From JABSSA01 sp039960995 (GTDB lineage: Bacteria > Pseudomonadota > Alphaproteobacteria > Rhodobacterales > Rhodobacteraceae): a DNA stretch of 64,000 bases. The DNA lies in assembly GCA_039960995.1 (NCBI GenBank), contig JBDVKF010000047.1, positions 1-64,000 of the forward strand, given 5' to 3'. Shown here in pieces: positions 35,988 through 44,163 of this stretch. A program made the position numbers and the translations under genes. The notes beneath the pieces were generated by a model. The model saw only the letters and a program-made list of their open reading frames with translations, was not told the origin of the DNA and searched no databases. Within the stretch, counting starts at the first letter, position 1; each line of letters starts with the position of its first letter.

Positions 35988-37162
35988 TGTTTTCTACGCT
36001 TGCCAAGCAACCCCCTGACGGGATCCTGCAAATCGCAACCATGTTCCGTGCTGACACGCGGGTCGACAAAATCGATCTTGGTGTCGGGGTGTACAAGGAT
36101 GCGACGGGCAAGACGCCGATTATGCTTGCGGTGAAGGCCGCGGAACAGCGCGTTTGGGAAGAACAGACCACGAAAGCATATACATCGCTCGCCGGTGATC
36201 CCGCGTTCGCGGATGTGATGATTGACCTCATATTGGGCGACACACTTCCCCGAGATCAGATTTCGGCCGTTGCGACGCCGGGTGGAACAGGCGCGGTGCG
36301 GCAGGCTTTTGAATTGGCGCGTTATGCCGATGCAAATTGCCGTGTCTTTGTTTCGAACCCAACCTGGCCCAACCACCTTTCGATTTTGAACTACCTCGGC
36401 ATTGAAACGGTCCCTTACCGGTATTTTGATGCTGACACTCGAGGTGTTGATTTCGATGGGATGATGGCTGACCTTGCGGATACAAAACCAGGCGATCTTA
36501 TTTTGCTGCATGGCTGTTGTCACAATCCAACTGGGGCCAACTTGAACCCGGTTGAATGGCAAGAGGTTATCGCACTGCTTAACCGCACCGGTGCGACCCC
36601 AATGATCGATATTGCCTATCAAGGCTTTGGCGATGGATTGGAAGAAGATGCTGAGGCAACACGCGCTGTTGTTGCGGGTGTCCCCGAATGTATCATCGCA
36701 GGCAGCTGTTCCAAGAATTTCGGAATTTACCGTGAACGTACGGGCATTCTGATGGTGACTTCTGCTGACCAAGGTTTGACGCAAGCGACACTCGCGTTTT
36801 TGAACCGCCAGAATTATTCGTTCCCGCCGGATCACGGCGCACGTTTGGTCACGACAATTTTGAATGACGAGGCATTGCAGGCAGATTGGAAGGCTGAATT
36901 GGAAGACGTTCGCCAATCCATGCTGAGCTTGCGCTCCAAATTGGCCGACGAATTGCAACGCGTTGCAGGATCTGATCGCTTTGGATTTCTGGCACAGCAT
37001 CGTGGTATGTTTTCCCGCTTGGGGACAACACCTGAAATGGTTCAAAAGTTACGCGAAGATCATGCCATCTATATGATTGGCGACAGCCGGATGAACATCG
37101 CAGGCCTAAATGCGAAAACGGTGCCCTTGCTTGCTGAAGCGATTGTTGAAGCGGGTGTTTAA
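35987..37162 (+). CDS. aromatic/aspartate aminotransferase (class I)
   Basis: A 391-residue pyridoxal-phosphate enzyme of the TyrB/AspC type. Visible: DLGVGVYKDATGKTPIM, TPGGTGAVRQAF, GCCHNPTGANL (Asn and Pro contacts), and IAGSCSKNFGIYRERTG with the Schiff-base lysine. It is coupled to sseA. Substrate choice between aspartate and aromatic amino acids (or cysteine) cannot be told from the sequence. Confidence 0.93.
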   Translation: MFSTLAKQPPDGILQIATMFRADTRVDKIDLGVGVYKDATGKTPIMLAVKAAEQRVWEEQTTKAYTSLAGDPAFADVMIDLILGDTLPRDQISAVATPGGTGAVRQAFELARYADANCRVFVSNPTWPNHLSILNYLGIETVPYRYFDADTRGVDFDGMMADLADTKPGDLILLHGCCHNPTGANLNPVEWQEVIALLNRTGATPMIDIAYQGFGDGLEEDAEATRAVVAGVPECIIAGSCSKNFGIYRERTGILMVTSADQGLTQATLAFLNRQNYSFPPDHGARLVTTILNDEALQADWKAELEDVRQSMLSLRSKLADELQRVAGSDRFGFLAQHRGMFSRLGTTPEMVQKLREDHAIYMIGDSRMNIAGLNAKTVPLLAEAIVEAGV

Positions 37163-37268
37163 GCCCACGTAAAGTCATGCTCCGCAGCTGCGCTGTGGGG
37201 CAAGACAGCTGATGCGAACTGGCTTTCCCATGCAATTCTCTTTCTAGTCATTGATGAAACAAAAAAAT

Positions 37269-37288
37269 CCCCGCCACAAAGGGCGGGG
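37269..37288 (-). terminator. intrinsic terminator downstream of ccrM
   Basis: CCCCGCC / GGCGGGG stem with a run of A to its left (AAAAAAA), giving a classic U-tailed terminator on the minus strand. It lies about 85 bases past the ccrM stop. Confidence 0.85.
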
Positions 37289-37373
37289 ACAAGTTTAGTG
37301 CCTGACTTTGGGCGAACCCGAAGGCCACAGACACCGGCGGTATTTTCTTGGAGGGTATTCTTGGAGAGTATTA

Positions 37374-38471
37374 TTAGTCGTGCATCTCGGAGCGAACTTG
37401 CTGGCGCAACACGTCGATAGAGACGGTTTTACCATCGCGCCGAAAGTGCCAATAGGTCCATCCGTTACAGCTTGGCGCGCCTTCAAGGGCAGCCCCAACC
37501 TGATGGATCGATCCTTTGATGTCGTGACCAACCAACGTGCCGTCAGCACGTACCTTGGCCATGTCACCACGAGGAGAATAAAGCGACTCGCCCGGACGCA
37601 ACATTCCACGTTCGACCAACTGCCCAAAGGGTACACGTGGTTGCGCACGTTTCGATTGGCTGACTTCCAGTGCGGATTTGTCAAACTTGCGGACATTGGC
37701 AAGACGCTTCTTGGCCACCTTGCGATAGGATTCTTCGCGTTCGATCCCGATGAATTCGCGGCCGAGCATCTTGGCGACAGCGCCTGTCGTGCCAGTGCCA
37801 AAGAACGGATCCAAAACCACGTCACCGGGGTTCGTCGTGCCAAGAATGACGCGATGCAAAAGGCTTTCTGGTTTTTGCGTCGGGTGCGCTTTGTCGCCGT
37901 TATCATCCTTTAGGCGTTCATGGCCTGTGCAAATAGGAAGAACCCAATCCGAACGCATTTGGATGCCTTCGTTCAACGCCTTCAAGGCTTCGTAGTTGAA
38001 CGTGTATTTCGCGGCTTCGTCGCGGCTGGCCCAGATCAACGTCTCGTGTGCGTTGGTCAAGCGTTTGCCCCGAAAGTTGGGCATTGGATTTGATTTACGC
38101 CAAACGACGTCATTTAGAATCCAAAAGCCAAGGTCCTGAAGTGTTGCGCCAAGGCGGAAGACGTTGTGATACGATCCAATGACCCAGATCGCGCCGTTTG
38201 GCTTCAGAATGCGTTGCGCCTCCGAAAGCCATGCGGTTGTGAAATCGTCATAGGCTTTGAAGCCGGAAAATTGGTCCCATTCGTCGTCCACGGCGTCGAC
38301 TTTGGAATTGTCGGGGCGATGCAGATCGCCTTTGAGCTGCAGATTATAAGGCGGATCAGCAAAGATCAGATCAATTGAGGCTGCTGGCAACCCCCGCATC
38401 GCTTCGATGCATTCGCCCGCAATAATTTCGTTCAAAGGAAGCGCTTCAGCGCCCTTCATATGTTTGGTCAT
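37374..38471 (-). CDS. ccrM: cell-cycle DNA adenine methyltransferase CcrM (GANTC)
   Basis: Methylates adenine in GANTC; in Caulobacter and relatives it acts at the end of replication and is essential or nearly so. The 365-residue beta-class enzyme has motif IV FADPPYNLQL, then QRILKPNGAIWVIGSYHN, and motif I LDPFFGTGTTGAVA. The C-terminal ~80 residues (GMLRPGESLYSPRGDMAKVRADG...) are the CcrM-type DNA-recognition domain. ATG 38471 or the ATG four codons on may be the start. It follows rnhB on the same strand. Confidence 0.96.
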   Translation of the reverse strand: MTKHMKGAEALPLNEIIAGECIEAMRGLPAASIDLIFADPPYNLQLKGDLHRPDNSKVDAVDDEWDQFSGFKAYDDFTTAWLSEAQRILKPNGAIWVIGSYHNVFRLGATLQDLGFWILNDVVWRKSNPMPNFRGKRLTNAHETLIWASRDEAAKYTFNYEALKALNEGIQMRSDWVLPICTGHERLKDDNGDKAHPTQKPESLLHRVILGTTNPGDVVLDPFFGTGTTGAVAKMLGREFIGIEREESYRKVAKKRLANVRKFDKSALEVSQSKRAQPRVPFGQLVERGMLRPGESLYSPRGDMAKVRADGTLVGHDIKGSIHQVGAALEGAPSCNGWTYWHFRRDGKTVSIDVLRQQVRSEMHD

Positions 38472-38521
38472 CTTTTGCCTCTGTCCCTGACGCTTTTGCG
38501 CTCTGTGGTTGGCACTAAGAT

Positions 38522-38560
38522 GAGTCAGAGGCGATTCGCCGTCAATTTCTTTTTTGATTC
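38522..38560. promoter_or_regulatory. cluster of three GANTC sites before ccrM
   Basis: GAGTC at 38522-38526, GATTC at 38533-38537 and GATTC at 38556-38560 lie within 39 bases, 50-90 bases upstream of the ccrM start. In Caulobacter GANTC sites in the ccrM leader make its transcription sensitive to methylation. A GATT-N7-TTAA sequence at the same place resembles a poor CtrA box. Confidence 0.55.
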
Positions 38561-39173
38561 AAGTGTTTAAGTTTTTCTCTTGATACAAGATATTGTGGAC
38601 GGGTTTGAATGTCCGTCTATGGTGTGGGGTCACGCCAAGATTTTGAAGCGCGGTTCTGTGGCTTTTGGACGGGTATCCCTTGTTGGTCTCCCAGCCATAG
38701 CCGGGATGCTGTTGCGCCAAATCCACCATGATGGCATCTCGCCTTTCTTTTGCCACAATTGAGGCAGCTGCAATCGACAAAGAACGCGCATCGCCGCGCA
38801 CGATTGCAGTGGCGGGTTGGCGTAATTCTCGGGGAATCATGTTTCCGTCAATCAACACGTGATCTGGCAAAACTGGCAAAGCATCGACAGCGCGGGTCAT
38901 GGCCAAATGCGCGGCGCGCAGGATGTTGATTTCGTCGATTTCTTCGACTGAAGCCATTCCAACGCCAACGTGGGCGTTCTTCATGAGCAAGCTCAGCAGG
39001 GCCGCGCGACGCTTGGCGCTTAACTTTTTGCTGTCATCTAACCCATCAGGAATGTCGCTGGGGTCCAAAATAACCGCTGCGGCGACAACCGGCCCTGCCA
39101 GCGGCCCGCGTCCGGCTTCATCTACACCTGCAATCAATCCCCCAAGTTTGGTCTCAAATTCAAAATCAGGCAT
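38559..39173 (-). CDS. rnhB: ribonuclease HII
   Basis: Removes ribonucleotides from DNA and RNA-DNA hybrids. The 204-residue protein has AGVDEAGRGPLAGPVV with the first two catalytic acids, LDDSKKLSAKRR, VLIDGN with the third acid, and IAAASIVAKERRD. Adjacent rnhB-ccrM is the common order in alphaproteobacteria. Confidence 0.96.
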   Translation of the reverse strand: MPDFEFETKLGGLIAGVDEAGRGPLAGPVVAAAVILDPSDIPDGLDDSKKLSAKRRAALLSLLMKNAHVGVGMASVEEIDEINILRAAHLAMTRAVDALPVLPDHVLIDGNMIPRELRQPATAIVRGDARSLSIAAASIVAKERRDAIMVDLAQQHPGYGWETNKGYPSKSHRTALQNLGVTPHHRRTFKPVHNILYQEKNLNT

Positions 39174-39276
39174 CGATGTTCTCCCATTCGCGCCAACTAT
39201 CTCGCCGCGCAGTCAAATTGTTAAGGGCTTTCAGAAAATGTTTGTAGCAGAATGATCATTCTGATACGAGGAAACC

Positions 39277-39861
39277 ATGCCTAGGCGTGCGCAACATAGC
39301 AAAGAGGACTTGGTTGAACTGGCATTAGAGCAGTTCTGGACCGCCGGATACTTTGCGAGCTCTATGGATGATCTCGTTAAATCGACGGGAGTAAGCCGCT
39401 ACGGAATCTATTCCGCGTTCGGTGGAAAAGAAGAACTTTTCTTGGCTTGTTTTGAAATCTACCAAAAGATGGTCGTAAGCCCGGCCTTTGCCCAAGTCGA
39501 AGCACCCAGAGCAGATCTGAGTGCAGCGCGCCGCTATTTCGAGTGTCAAATTCAACGCGCATCTGAAAGCGGGCTACCGGGACCAGGATGCTTTGTTGCT
39601 AATTCGGCGACCGAAGTTGCTCCGGTGATGCCGAAAGCCAAAGCCATGGTTGAGGCACATAACGCTCGCCTAAAAAGCGGGTTTACCAATGCACTCAACA
39701 ATTCTGGAACGGGTGATGCAAAGGTCGTCCACGCTCTTGCGGACGTAATGGTGGTATTCACAAATGGGTTTTGGTCGACGTCGCGGATTACCAATGATGC
39801 AGGGACCTTACACAGCTGCGTCGATTGTTTTCTGAACATGATGGAAGAGGCAGTAAAATGA
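39277..39861 (+). CDS. TetR-family regulator
   Basis: A 194-residue repressor: N-terminal helix-turn-helix (LVELALEQFWTAGYFASSMDDLVKSTGVSRYGIYSAFGGKEELF) and a helical ligand domain. Its stop overlaps the start of the membrane protein gene (ATGA), so it probably controls that two-gene operon and itself. Confidence 0.92.
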   Translation: MPRRAQHSKEDLVELALEQFWTAGYFASSMDDLVKSTGVSRYGIYSAFGGKEELFLACFEIYQKMVVSPAFAQVEAPRADLSAARRYFECQIQRASESGLPGPGCFVANSATEVAPVMPKAKAMVEAHNARLKSGFTNALNNSGTGDAKVVHALADVMVVFTNGFWSTSRITNDAGTLHSCVDCFLNMMEEAVK

Positions 39862-40313
39862 CGTTTGCACAGGTAAGCTCACCGATCACACCAAGGGCAA
39901 GGTTGGGTTTGGCGTTATGCCTCAATTTCCTGTGGATCAATATCTCGGAAGTATTTCGCTATTTCGTATTCATTATGCCGATGATGCGGGACACGTTTCC
40001 CGACATTCCGGGTGTCGCGCCGATGAACATAACGGTCTTTCTTATCTGGGGTGTGTGGGACACGATCCTTGTCTTGGCGGCTACGTTGATCCCTTGGATC
40101 TGTTTTGACCGTTTTGGATCAAGCCTGCGTCATGCCATGTTGGTTGGAACAGGTGTTTGGGCAACGGTATTTGTTATCCTGTGGCTTGGGCTTTGGAACA
40201 TGAACCTAACAACCCTCGCAATTGTCGGTGTCGCGTTGCCGCTTGCTTTGATCGAAATGCTGGGTGCCGCATTGATTGTGATGTGGGCGAAAAAACGCGC
40301 CGATACCATCTGA
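39858..40313 (+). CDS. four-helix membrane protein coupled to TetR regulator
   Basis: A 151-residue protein with four predicted helices (LALCLNFLWINISEVFRYFVFIM; ITVFLIWGVWDTILVLAATLIPWI; LVGTGVWATVFVILWLGLW; LTTLAIVGVALPLALIEMLGAALIVMW) and a short basic tail. Translation is coupled to the TetR gene. No transport motif is evident. It might be a small efflux or stress protein under that regulator; this is inference. Confidence 0.75.
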   Translation: MTFAQVSSPITPRARLGLALCLNFLWINISEVFRYFVFIMPMMRDTFPDIPGVAPMNITVFLIWGVWDTILVLAATLIPWICFDRFGSSLRHAMLVGTGVWATVFVILWLGLWNMNLTTLAIVGVALPLALIEMLGAALIVMWAKKRADTI

Positions 40314-40414
40314 ACCAGAAACGTGAATTGAAAAGGGGGAAGCATCCCGAAACGCCTCCCCAAGAGTACTCCAACCCGGAACAGGGAACACAACTGGGTG
40401 GAGTCTACCCGTTC

Positions 40415-40879
40415 TTAACGGCGGGCAATTTGGAAGCCATTTTGGCTGAGGCAGCGGGCGCCATACACGGTATAATATCCACGGTTGGCGCGTACCGAGC
40501 GTGCGCAATGCTGTGGCAAGCTATTGGGAAAGCCGTAATTTTTGCTCAAGCAGTTGCGCCCAAATGCGGGAAAGTTGCCGTGGCGATCCCGGAAGTTGTG
40601 CAAGCAATGCTGAGGCAGCAATTTGCGATTCACGCGCTTGGGCAACGGGCGTGGCTGAACATGGCGATGCACTTTGGGTTTTACAGGGTGAGAGTGTTGC
40701 ACAACACGCTCTTTCTTTTTGTCATGTGAATTTTTGATTGCGGCACCAAGAATGGCGATGCCTGCAATGGCGGCCAATGTACGGGCGACGTCGTCATTAC
40801 CTGCGCGGGTTGGTTGTGCGGCAAAAGCCGTGATTGCAATAGATGTTGCAGTGATGACAGCGATGAATTGACGGTGCAT
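40415..40879 (-). CDS. small secreted protein with duplicated LPQHC...GxxCLS unit
   Basis: A 154-residue exported protein. A signal peptide ends near TRAG; a short hydrophobic stretch (LAAIAGIAILGAAI) and a histidine/lysine-rich linker follow. The C-terminal half carries two copies of a unit: LPQHCLHNFRDRHGNFPAFGRNCLSKNYGF and LPQHCARSVRANRGYYTVYGARCLSQNGF, each with two cysteines placed alike, probably one disulfide per unit. Function unknown. Confidence 0.75.
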   Translation of the reverse strand: MHRQFIAVITATSIAITAFAAQPTRAGNDDVARTLAAIAGIAILGAAIKNSHDKKKERVVQHSHPVKPKVHRHVQPRPLPKRVNRKLLPQHCLHNFRDRHGNFPAFGRNCLSKNYGFPNSLPQHCARSVRANRGYYTVYGARCLSQNGFQIARR

Positions 40880-41052
40880 GAGCAGCTCCTTGTTTGGTCA
40901 GTGCGATCCGGCAATGCGTTTGCGGCCGGGCTGAACCAAAGATGGGGCTGGGGCGGTCAGACAGACAATAACAGGCTCAAGTTATCGAATATCAGGTGCT
41001 ACATGTGCCTATGGTTATTGAATATCCTGCAAATCCTGCGCATCTTAACGCC

Positions 41053-41331
41053 ATGAAACAGATTGTTCTTTCCGCACTGCTTTATGCCGGCCTGACTGCG
41101 ATGGCGTCGGCGCAGTGTTACGCGGATTACAAAGCCAAGAAAGATAACCCTTTGCGGTTGCATTATGGTGTGGCGCAAGTCAGTGCCTGCAATCGTTCGA
41201 CGGCACAGAACGAACTGGCCCGGCGCTTAACGGCAAAGGGTTGGACGCTTTTGCAAGTCGTCTCGGTCTTTGGGCCAGAGGGGCTGAGCCAAAGGAAAGA
41301 CAGTGCCGGACAGTACTACCTCCGCTTCTGA
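41053..41331 (+). CDS. small secreted protein, 92 residues
   Basis: Starts MKQIVLSALLYAGLTAMASA (signal peptide) and leaves about 72 mature residues with two cysteines (QCYADYKAKKDNPLRLHYGVAQVSACN) and a C-terminal RLTAKGWTLLQVVSVFG. It overlaps the following gene by 29 bases. Small exported proteins like this occur in Rhodobacterales; no function is known. Confidence 0.75.
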   Translation: MKQIVLSALLYAGLTAMASAQCYADYKAKKDNPLRLHYGVAQVSACNRSTAQNELARRLTAKGWTLLQVVSVFGPEGLSQRKDSAGQYYLRF

Positions 41332-42007
41332 TAATCGCAAGACAGGGGACCGGATGGTTCTCTTGGGGCTTGCCGGTATCGTAGTGACCTTGGGCATTGC
41401 TGCGGTCTTGTTATTTTTGAATCTGCCTGATGCAAACGCATTTGATGCGCGTGTTGAACGCATGTTCATCGAAAACACGGATCTGACCAGCCAAGCAGAG
41501 ATCAAACTGTTGGAGATTCTAGCGCAATCGGGAACTGCATTTTCAGATACGTTAACAAGCTATCGTGTCGTTATATTTGTGCTGCTCGTCTTTGCTGCGG
41601 GAATGATGGTGGCAGCTCTGGTGTTCTTGCTGTTGCTGATAAGTTTGAACCGTCGGTTCGCGCAAATTGAGCGGACAGGCATTCAGGTCAATTCGCTGTT
41701 GATCAGTCGCGAAGAAAACAAAGTCTATTTGAACAATATGGGCTTTAAGCTGACCGAAGCCGCAATGGAAACCATTGGGGTTCTTGCCGAAGCACGCATG
41801 GATGACGATGTGCTGACAGGTTCAGAACTTGAAGCGTTGATTTCAGGGCGTTCTGCTGTGGATTGTGAAGAAGCGGCAGGCGCGACGCGGATCAAAAGGC
41901 TGCGCGATGGGTTAGGTAACCAGATGATTAGCGAATTGTTGGTCAAGAACATCGCGCGTCGCGGCTATATGTTAGCCGTCGAAAAGGACGTGATACGCGT
42001 GCTTTGA
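41303..42007 (+). CDS. two-helix membrane protein with winged-helix-like tail
   Basis: A 234-residue protein with a GTG start (AAGGAAAG upstream). Helices at about 18-40 (MVLLGLAGIVVTLGIAAVLLFL) and 86-112 (VVIFVLLVFAAGMMVAALVFLLLLI) bracket a ~45-residue periplasmic loop. The cytoplasmic part ends in LTGSELEALISGRS, then ATRIKRLRDGLGNQ and VKNIARRGYML, which resembles the recognition helix and wing of an OmpR-type domain. It may act as a membrane-bound regulator or use this fold for protein binding. It overlaps the small secreted gene before it. Confidence 0.75.
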   Translation: MPDSTTSASDNRKTGDRMVLLGLAGIVVTLGIAAVLLFLNLPDANAFDARVERMFIENTDLTSQAEIKLLEILAQSGTAFSDTLTSYRVVIFVLLVFAAGMMVAALVFLLLLISLNRRFAQIERTGIQVNSLLISREENKVYLNNMGFKLTEAAMETIGVLAEARMDDDVLTGSELEALISGRSAVDCEEAAGATRIKRLRDGLGNQMISELLVKNIARRGYMLAVEKDVIRVL

Positions 42008-42182
42008 TTCGGTGCAGACCAGTCTTGGCCGCGGAAATACTCGCTCTCAAAGAACCTGCAGATTTTGAAGATTGTTAAGTGAGCGTGCCGCGACCGCTTC
42101 CGAAATTTGATCGCTCAAACCTTAATACGTGTCCGATGATCTAAGCATCTCAGATCGACAACGTTTTTCTGAAAATAAAAAA

Positions 42183-42209
42183 GGTGCCAACCCCTTAGGA
42201 GTTGGCACC
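42183..42209 (-). terminator. intrinsic terminator of the uronate TRAP operon
   Basis: Perfect 9-bp stem GGTGCCAAC / GTTGGCACC with A-rich sequence (AAAATAAAAAA) on its left, so a U-tail on the minus strand. It lies 54 bases beyond the dctM stop. Confidence 0.85.
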
Positions 42210-42262
42210 CAATTGTGAGTGGAGGTGTCGACTGCTTTCAGGATGACACTGTTGGCCTTTGT

Positions 42263-43546
42263 TCAACCGCCGACCAAACGTGGAAGTGTCAGTGAAATGG
42301 CTGGCACGAATGTTATCAGCATCAATGCGACGAAGATGGCGCAATAGAAAGGCCAGATGGTACGTACAGCCTTTTCCATGGGAAGCTTCCCAACGGCACA
42401 GCCGACGAAAAGACAGGATCCCACCGGAGGTGTACATAGCCCCAGACCAAGGTTAACCAACAAGATCATCCCGAACTGATAGGGATCAACGCCAAGCGTG
42501 TTTGCCACTGGTAAAAAGATTGGCGTACAGATCAAGATCAGCGCCGCCATATCCATGATCATGCCCAGCACCAACAGTACGAGGTTGATCATCAACAGAA
42601 TGAGGATCGGATTGTCTGTCAGTCCTGTCAGAAGCTCGACGGTTAGATTGGGCACTCGGTAGAAAGTGAGCATGTAAGCGAATGCTCCGGCACAGGCGAT
42701 CAGGATCATCACCATCGCCGTCGTGCGCACAGATTGCCCCACGGCGGTGCGGAAGTTGTCCCATGTGATCGCCCGATAGACCAGCAATGTCACAAGGAAG
42801 GCATAAATCGCGCCGAACGCACCAGATTCGGTCACAGTAAAGATACCTGACAGTACGCCGCCGACGATGATGACCGCAGTCATTAGTCCAGGGATCGCAC
42901 CAAAGAATGCAATGAGCAGAGCTGTCCAACCTGGAAATTTCTCTGCTTGGTATCCCCGTTTAACGGCCACGATATATGCTGCTGCCGCCAGACATAGGCA
43001 CATCAGCACGCCTGGCACGACGCCAGCGAGGAAGAGTTTGGAGATCGAGATGCCTCCGCCTGCGGCGATTGCAAAAATGATCATGTTGTGGCTGGGCGGG
43101 ATGATGATGCCGGCGATAGACGAAGTGACCGTGACGTTCACCGCATAGTCAGCATCGTAACCTTTTTCTTTCATCACTGGCACAAGGATCGAACCCAATG
43201 CCGAAATGTCAGCAATCGCGGAACCCGAGATGCCGCCAAACAGCATGGAAGAGAAGACGTTGACGATTCCGAGACCACCGCGCACCGCGCCAACGGCAGC
43301 TTGTGCAAATCGAACCAGGCGCATCGCGATGCCGCCGTGGAACATCAATTCACCAGCGAAGATAAAGAACGGGATCGCCATAAGGGCAAACACGTTGATG
43401 CCAGAAATGATACGCTGAAAGCCGATCATCAGCGGCAAACCTTCAAACCAGAAGGCTGCAAGTGCCGAAATTCCCAATGCAAAGGCAACGGGTGCGCCAA
43501 TGGCTACGCATAGGGCAAAAACCCCAAGAAGTACAAAAAGCCCCAT
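42263..43546 (-). CDS. dctM: TRAP transporter large permease (DctM)
   Basis: A 427-residue membrane protein with about twelve helices and the DctM features FSSMLFGGISGSAIADISALGSILVP and GIIIPPSHNMIIFAIAAGG. It forms the sodium-driven transport channel with DctQ. It ends the minus-strand dctPQM operon. Confidence 0.95.
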   Translation of the reverse strand: MGLFVLLGVFALCVAIGAPVAFALGISALAAFWFEGLPLMIGFQRIISGINVFALMAIPFFIFAGELMFHGGIAMRLVRFAQAAVGAVRGGLGIVNVFSSMLFGGISGSAIADISALGSILVPVMKEKGYDADYAVNVTVTSSIAGIIIPPSHNMIIFAIAAGGGISISKLFLAGVVPGVLMCLCLAAAAYIVAVKRGYQAEKFPGWTALLIAFFGAIPGLMTAVIIVGGVLSGIFTVTESGAFGAIYAFLVTLLVYRAITWDNFRTAVGQSVRTTAMVMILIACAGAFAYMLTFYRVPNLTVELLTGLTDNPILILLMINLVLLVLGMIMDMAALILICTPIFLPVANTLGVDPYQFGMILLVNLGLGLCTPPVGSCLFVGCAVGKLPMEKAVRTIWPFYCAIFVALMLITFVPAISLTLPRLVGG

Positions 43547-43555
43547 GGCCGTCCC

Positions 43556-44083
43556 CTATTCGATGCTGTCGCGGCGTTCATCTACACCCGCGAAAAGGCG
43601 GATCAGATGGCCAATGGTAAAGAGCATGATCAACCCGCCGCTGATCGTGAGTGGCAAAGAGCGCAAGCCCTCGGGGACCCCAATCAGCGGGATCAATGAG
43701 CCCCATTTAAACAAAGTCAGTTGAAACCCGAACCACATCATTAGCGCGCCAAAGCCGCCCATGATCAGATCGGTGATTACAACAAATACGGTGCGTATGC
43801 GTGCTGCTACGCCCGTGCGTAAGATGTTCACAGATAGATGCGTATGTTCATGAACACCGACGGCTGCGCCAACAAAGGCGATCAGCATCACCAAAAGCAA
43901 CGCAACCTGCTCAACCCATGTGGGCGTCGCATTCAGAACATAGCGGCCAAAGACAAGCCAGCCAAACATTACAGTCAGCACAACAAGTGCTGTGCCTGTG
44001 ATGACCCGACACACAAAAGCGATTCCATCCAGAACCGTGTTCATTTGCTGTATCGCTTTAGGATGTGTGTGTGCATCGTTCAT
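43556..44083 (-). CDS. dctQ: TRAP transporter small permease (DctQ)
   Basis: A 175-residue four-helix protein with the DctQ motif FGRYVLNATPTWVEQVALLLVMLIAFVGAAVGVHEHTHLSV. It lies 9 bases before dctM and after the hairpin at 44106-44135. Confidence 0.94.
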   Translation of the reverse strand: MNDAHTHPKAIQQMNTVLDGIAFVCRVITGTALVVLTVMFGWLVFGRYVLNATPTWVEQVALLLVMLIAFVGAAVGVHEHTHLSVNILRTGVAARIRTVFVVITDLIMGGFGALMMWFGFQLTLFKWGSLIPLIGVPEGLRSLPLTISGGLIMLFTIGHLIRLFAGVDERRDSIE

Positions 44084-44105
44084 CTGATGTCTCCGGTGAA
44101 AAAAA

Positions 44106-44135
44106 CGCCCGGTCCCAATGTTGCGGGGCCGGGCG
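44106..44135 (-). terminator. attenuator between dctP and dctQ
   Basis: An 11-bp stem with one mismatch (CGCCCGGTCCC / GGGGCCGGGCG), A-run on its left (AAAAA), so a U-tail on the minus strand. It should keep DctP levels above the membrane subunits. Confidence 0.8.
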
Positions 44136-44163
44136 CCTACTAAGTCTTCTTTAAATCAGAAGC

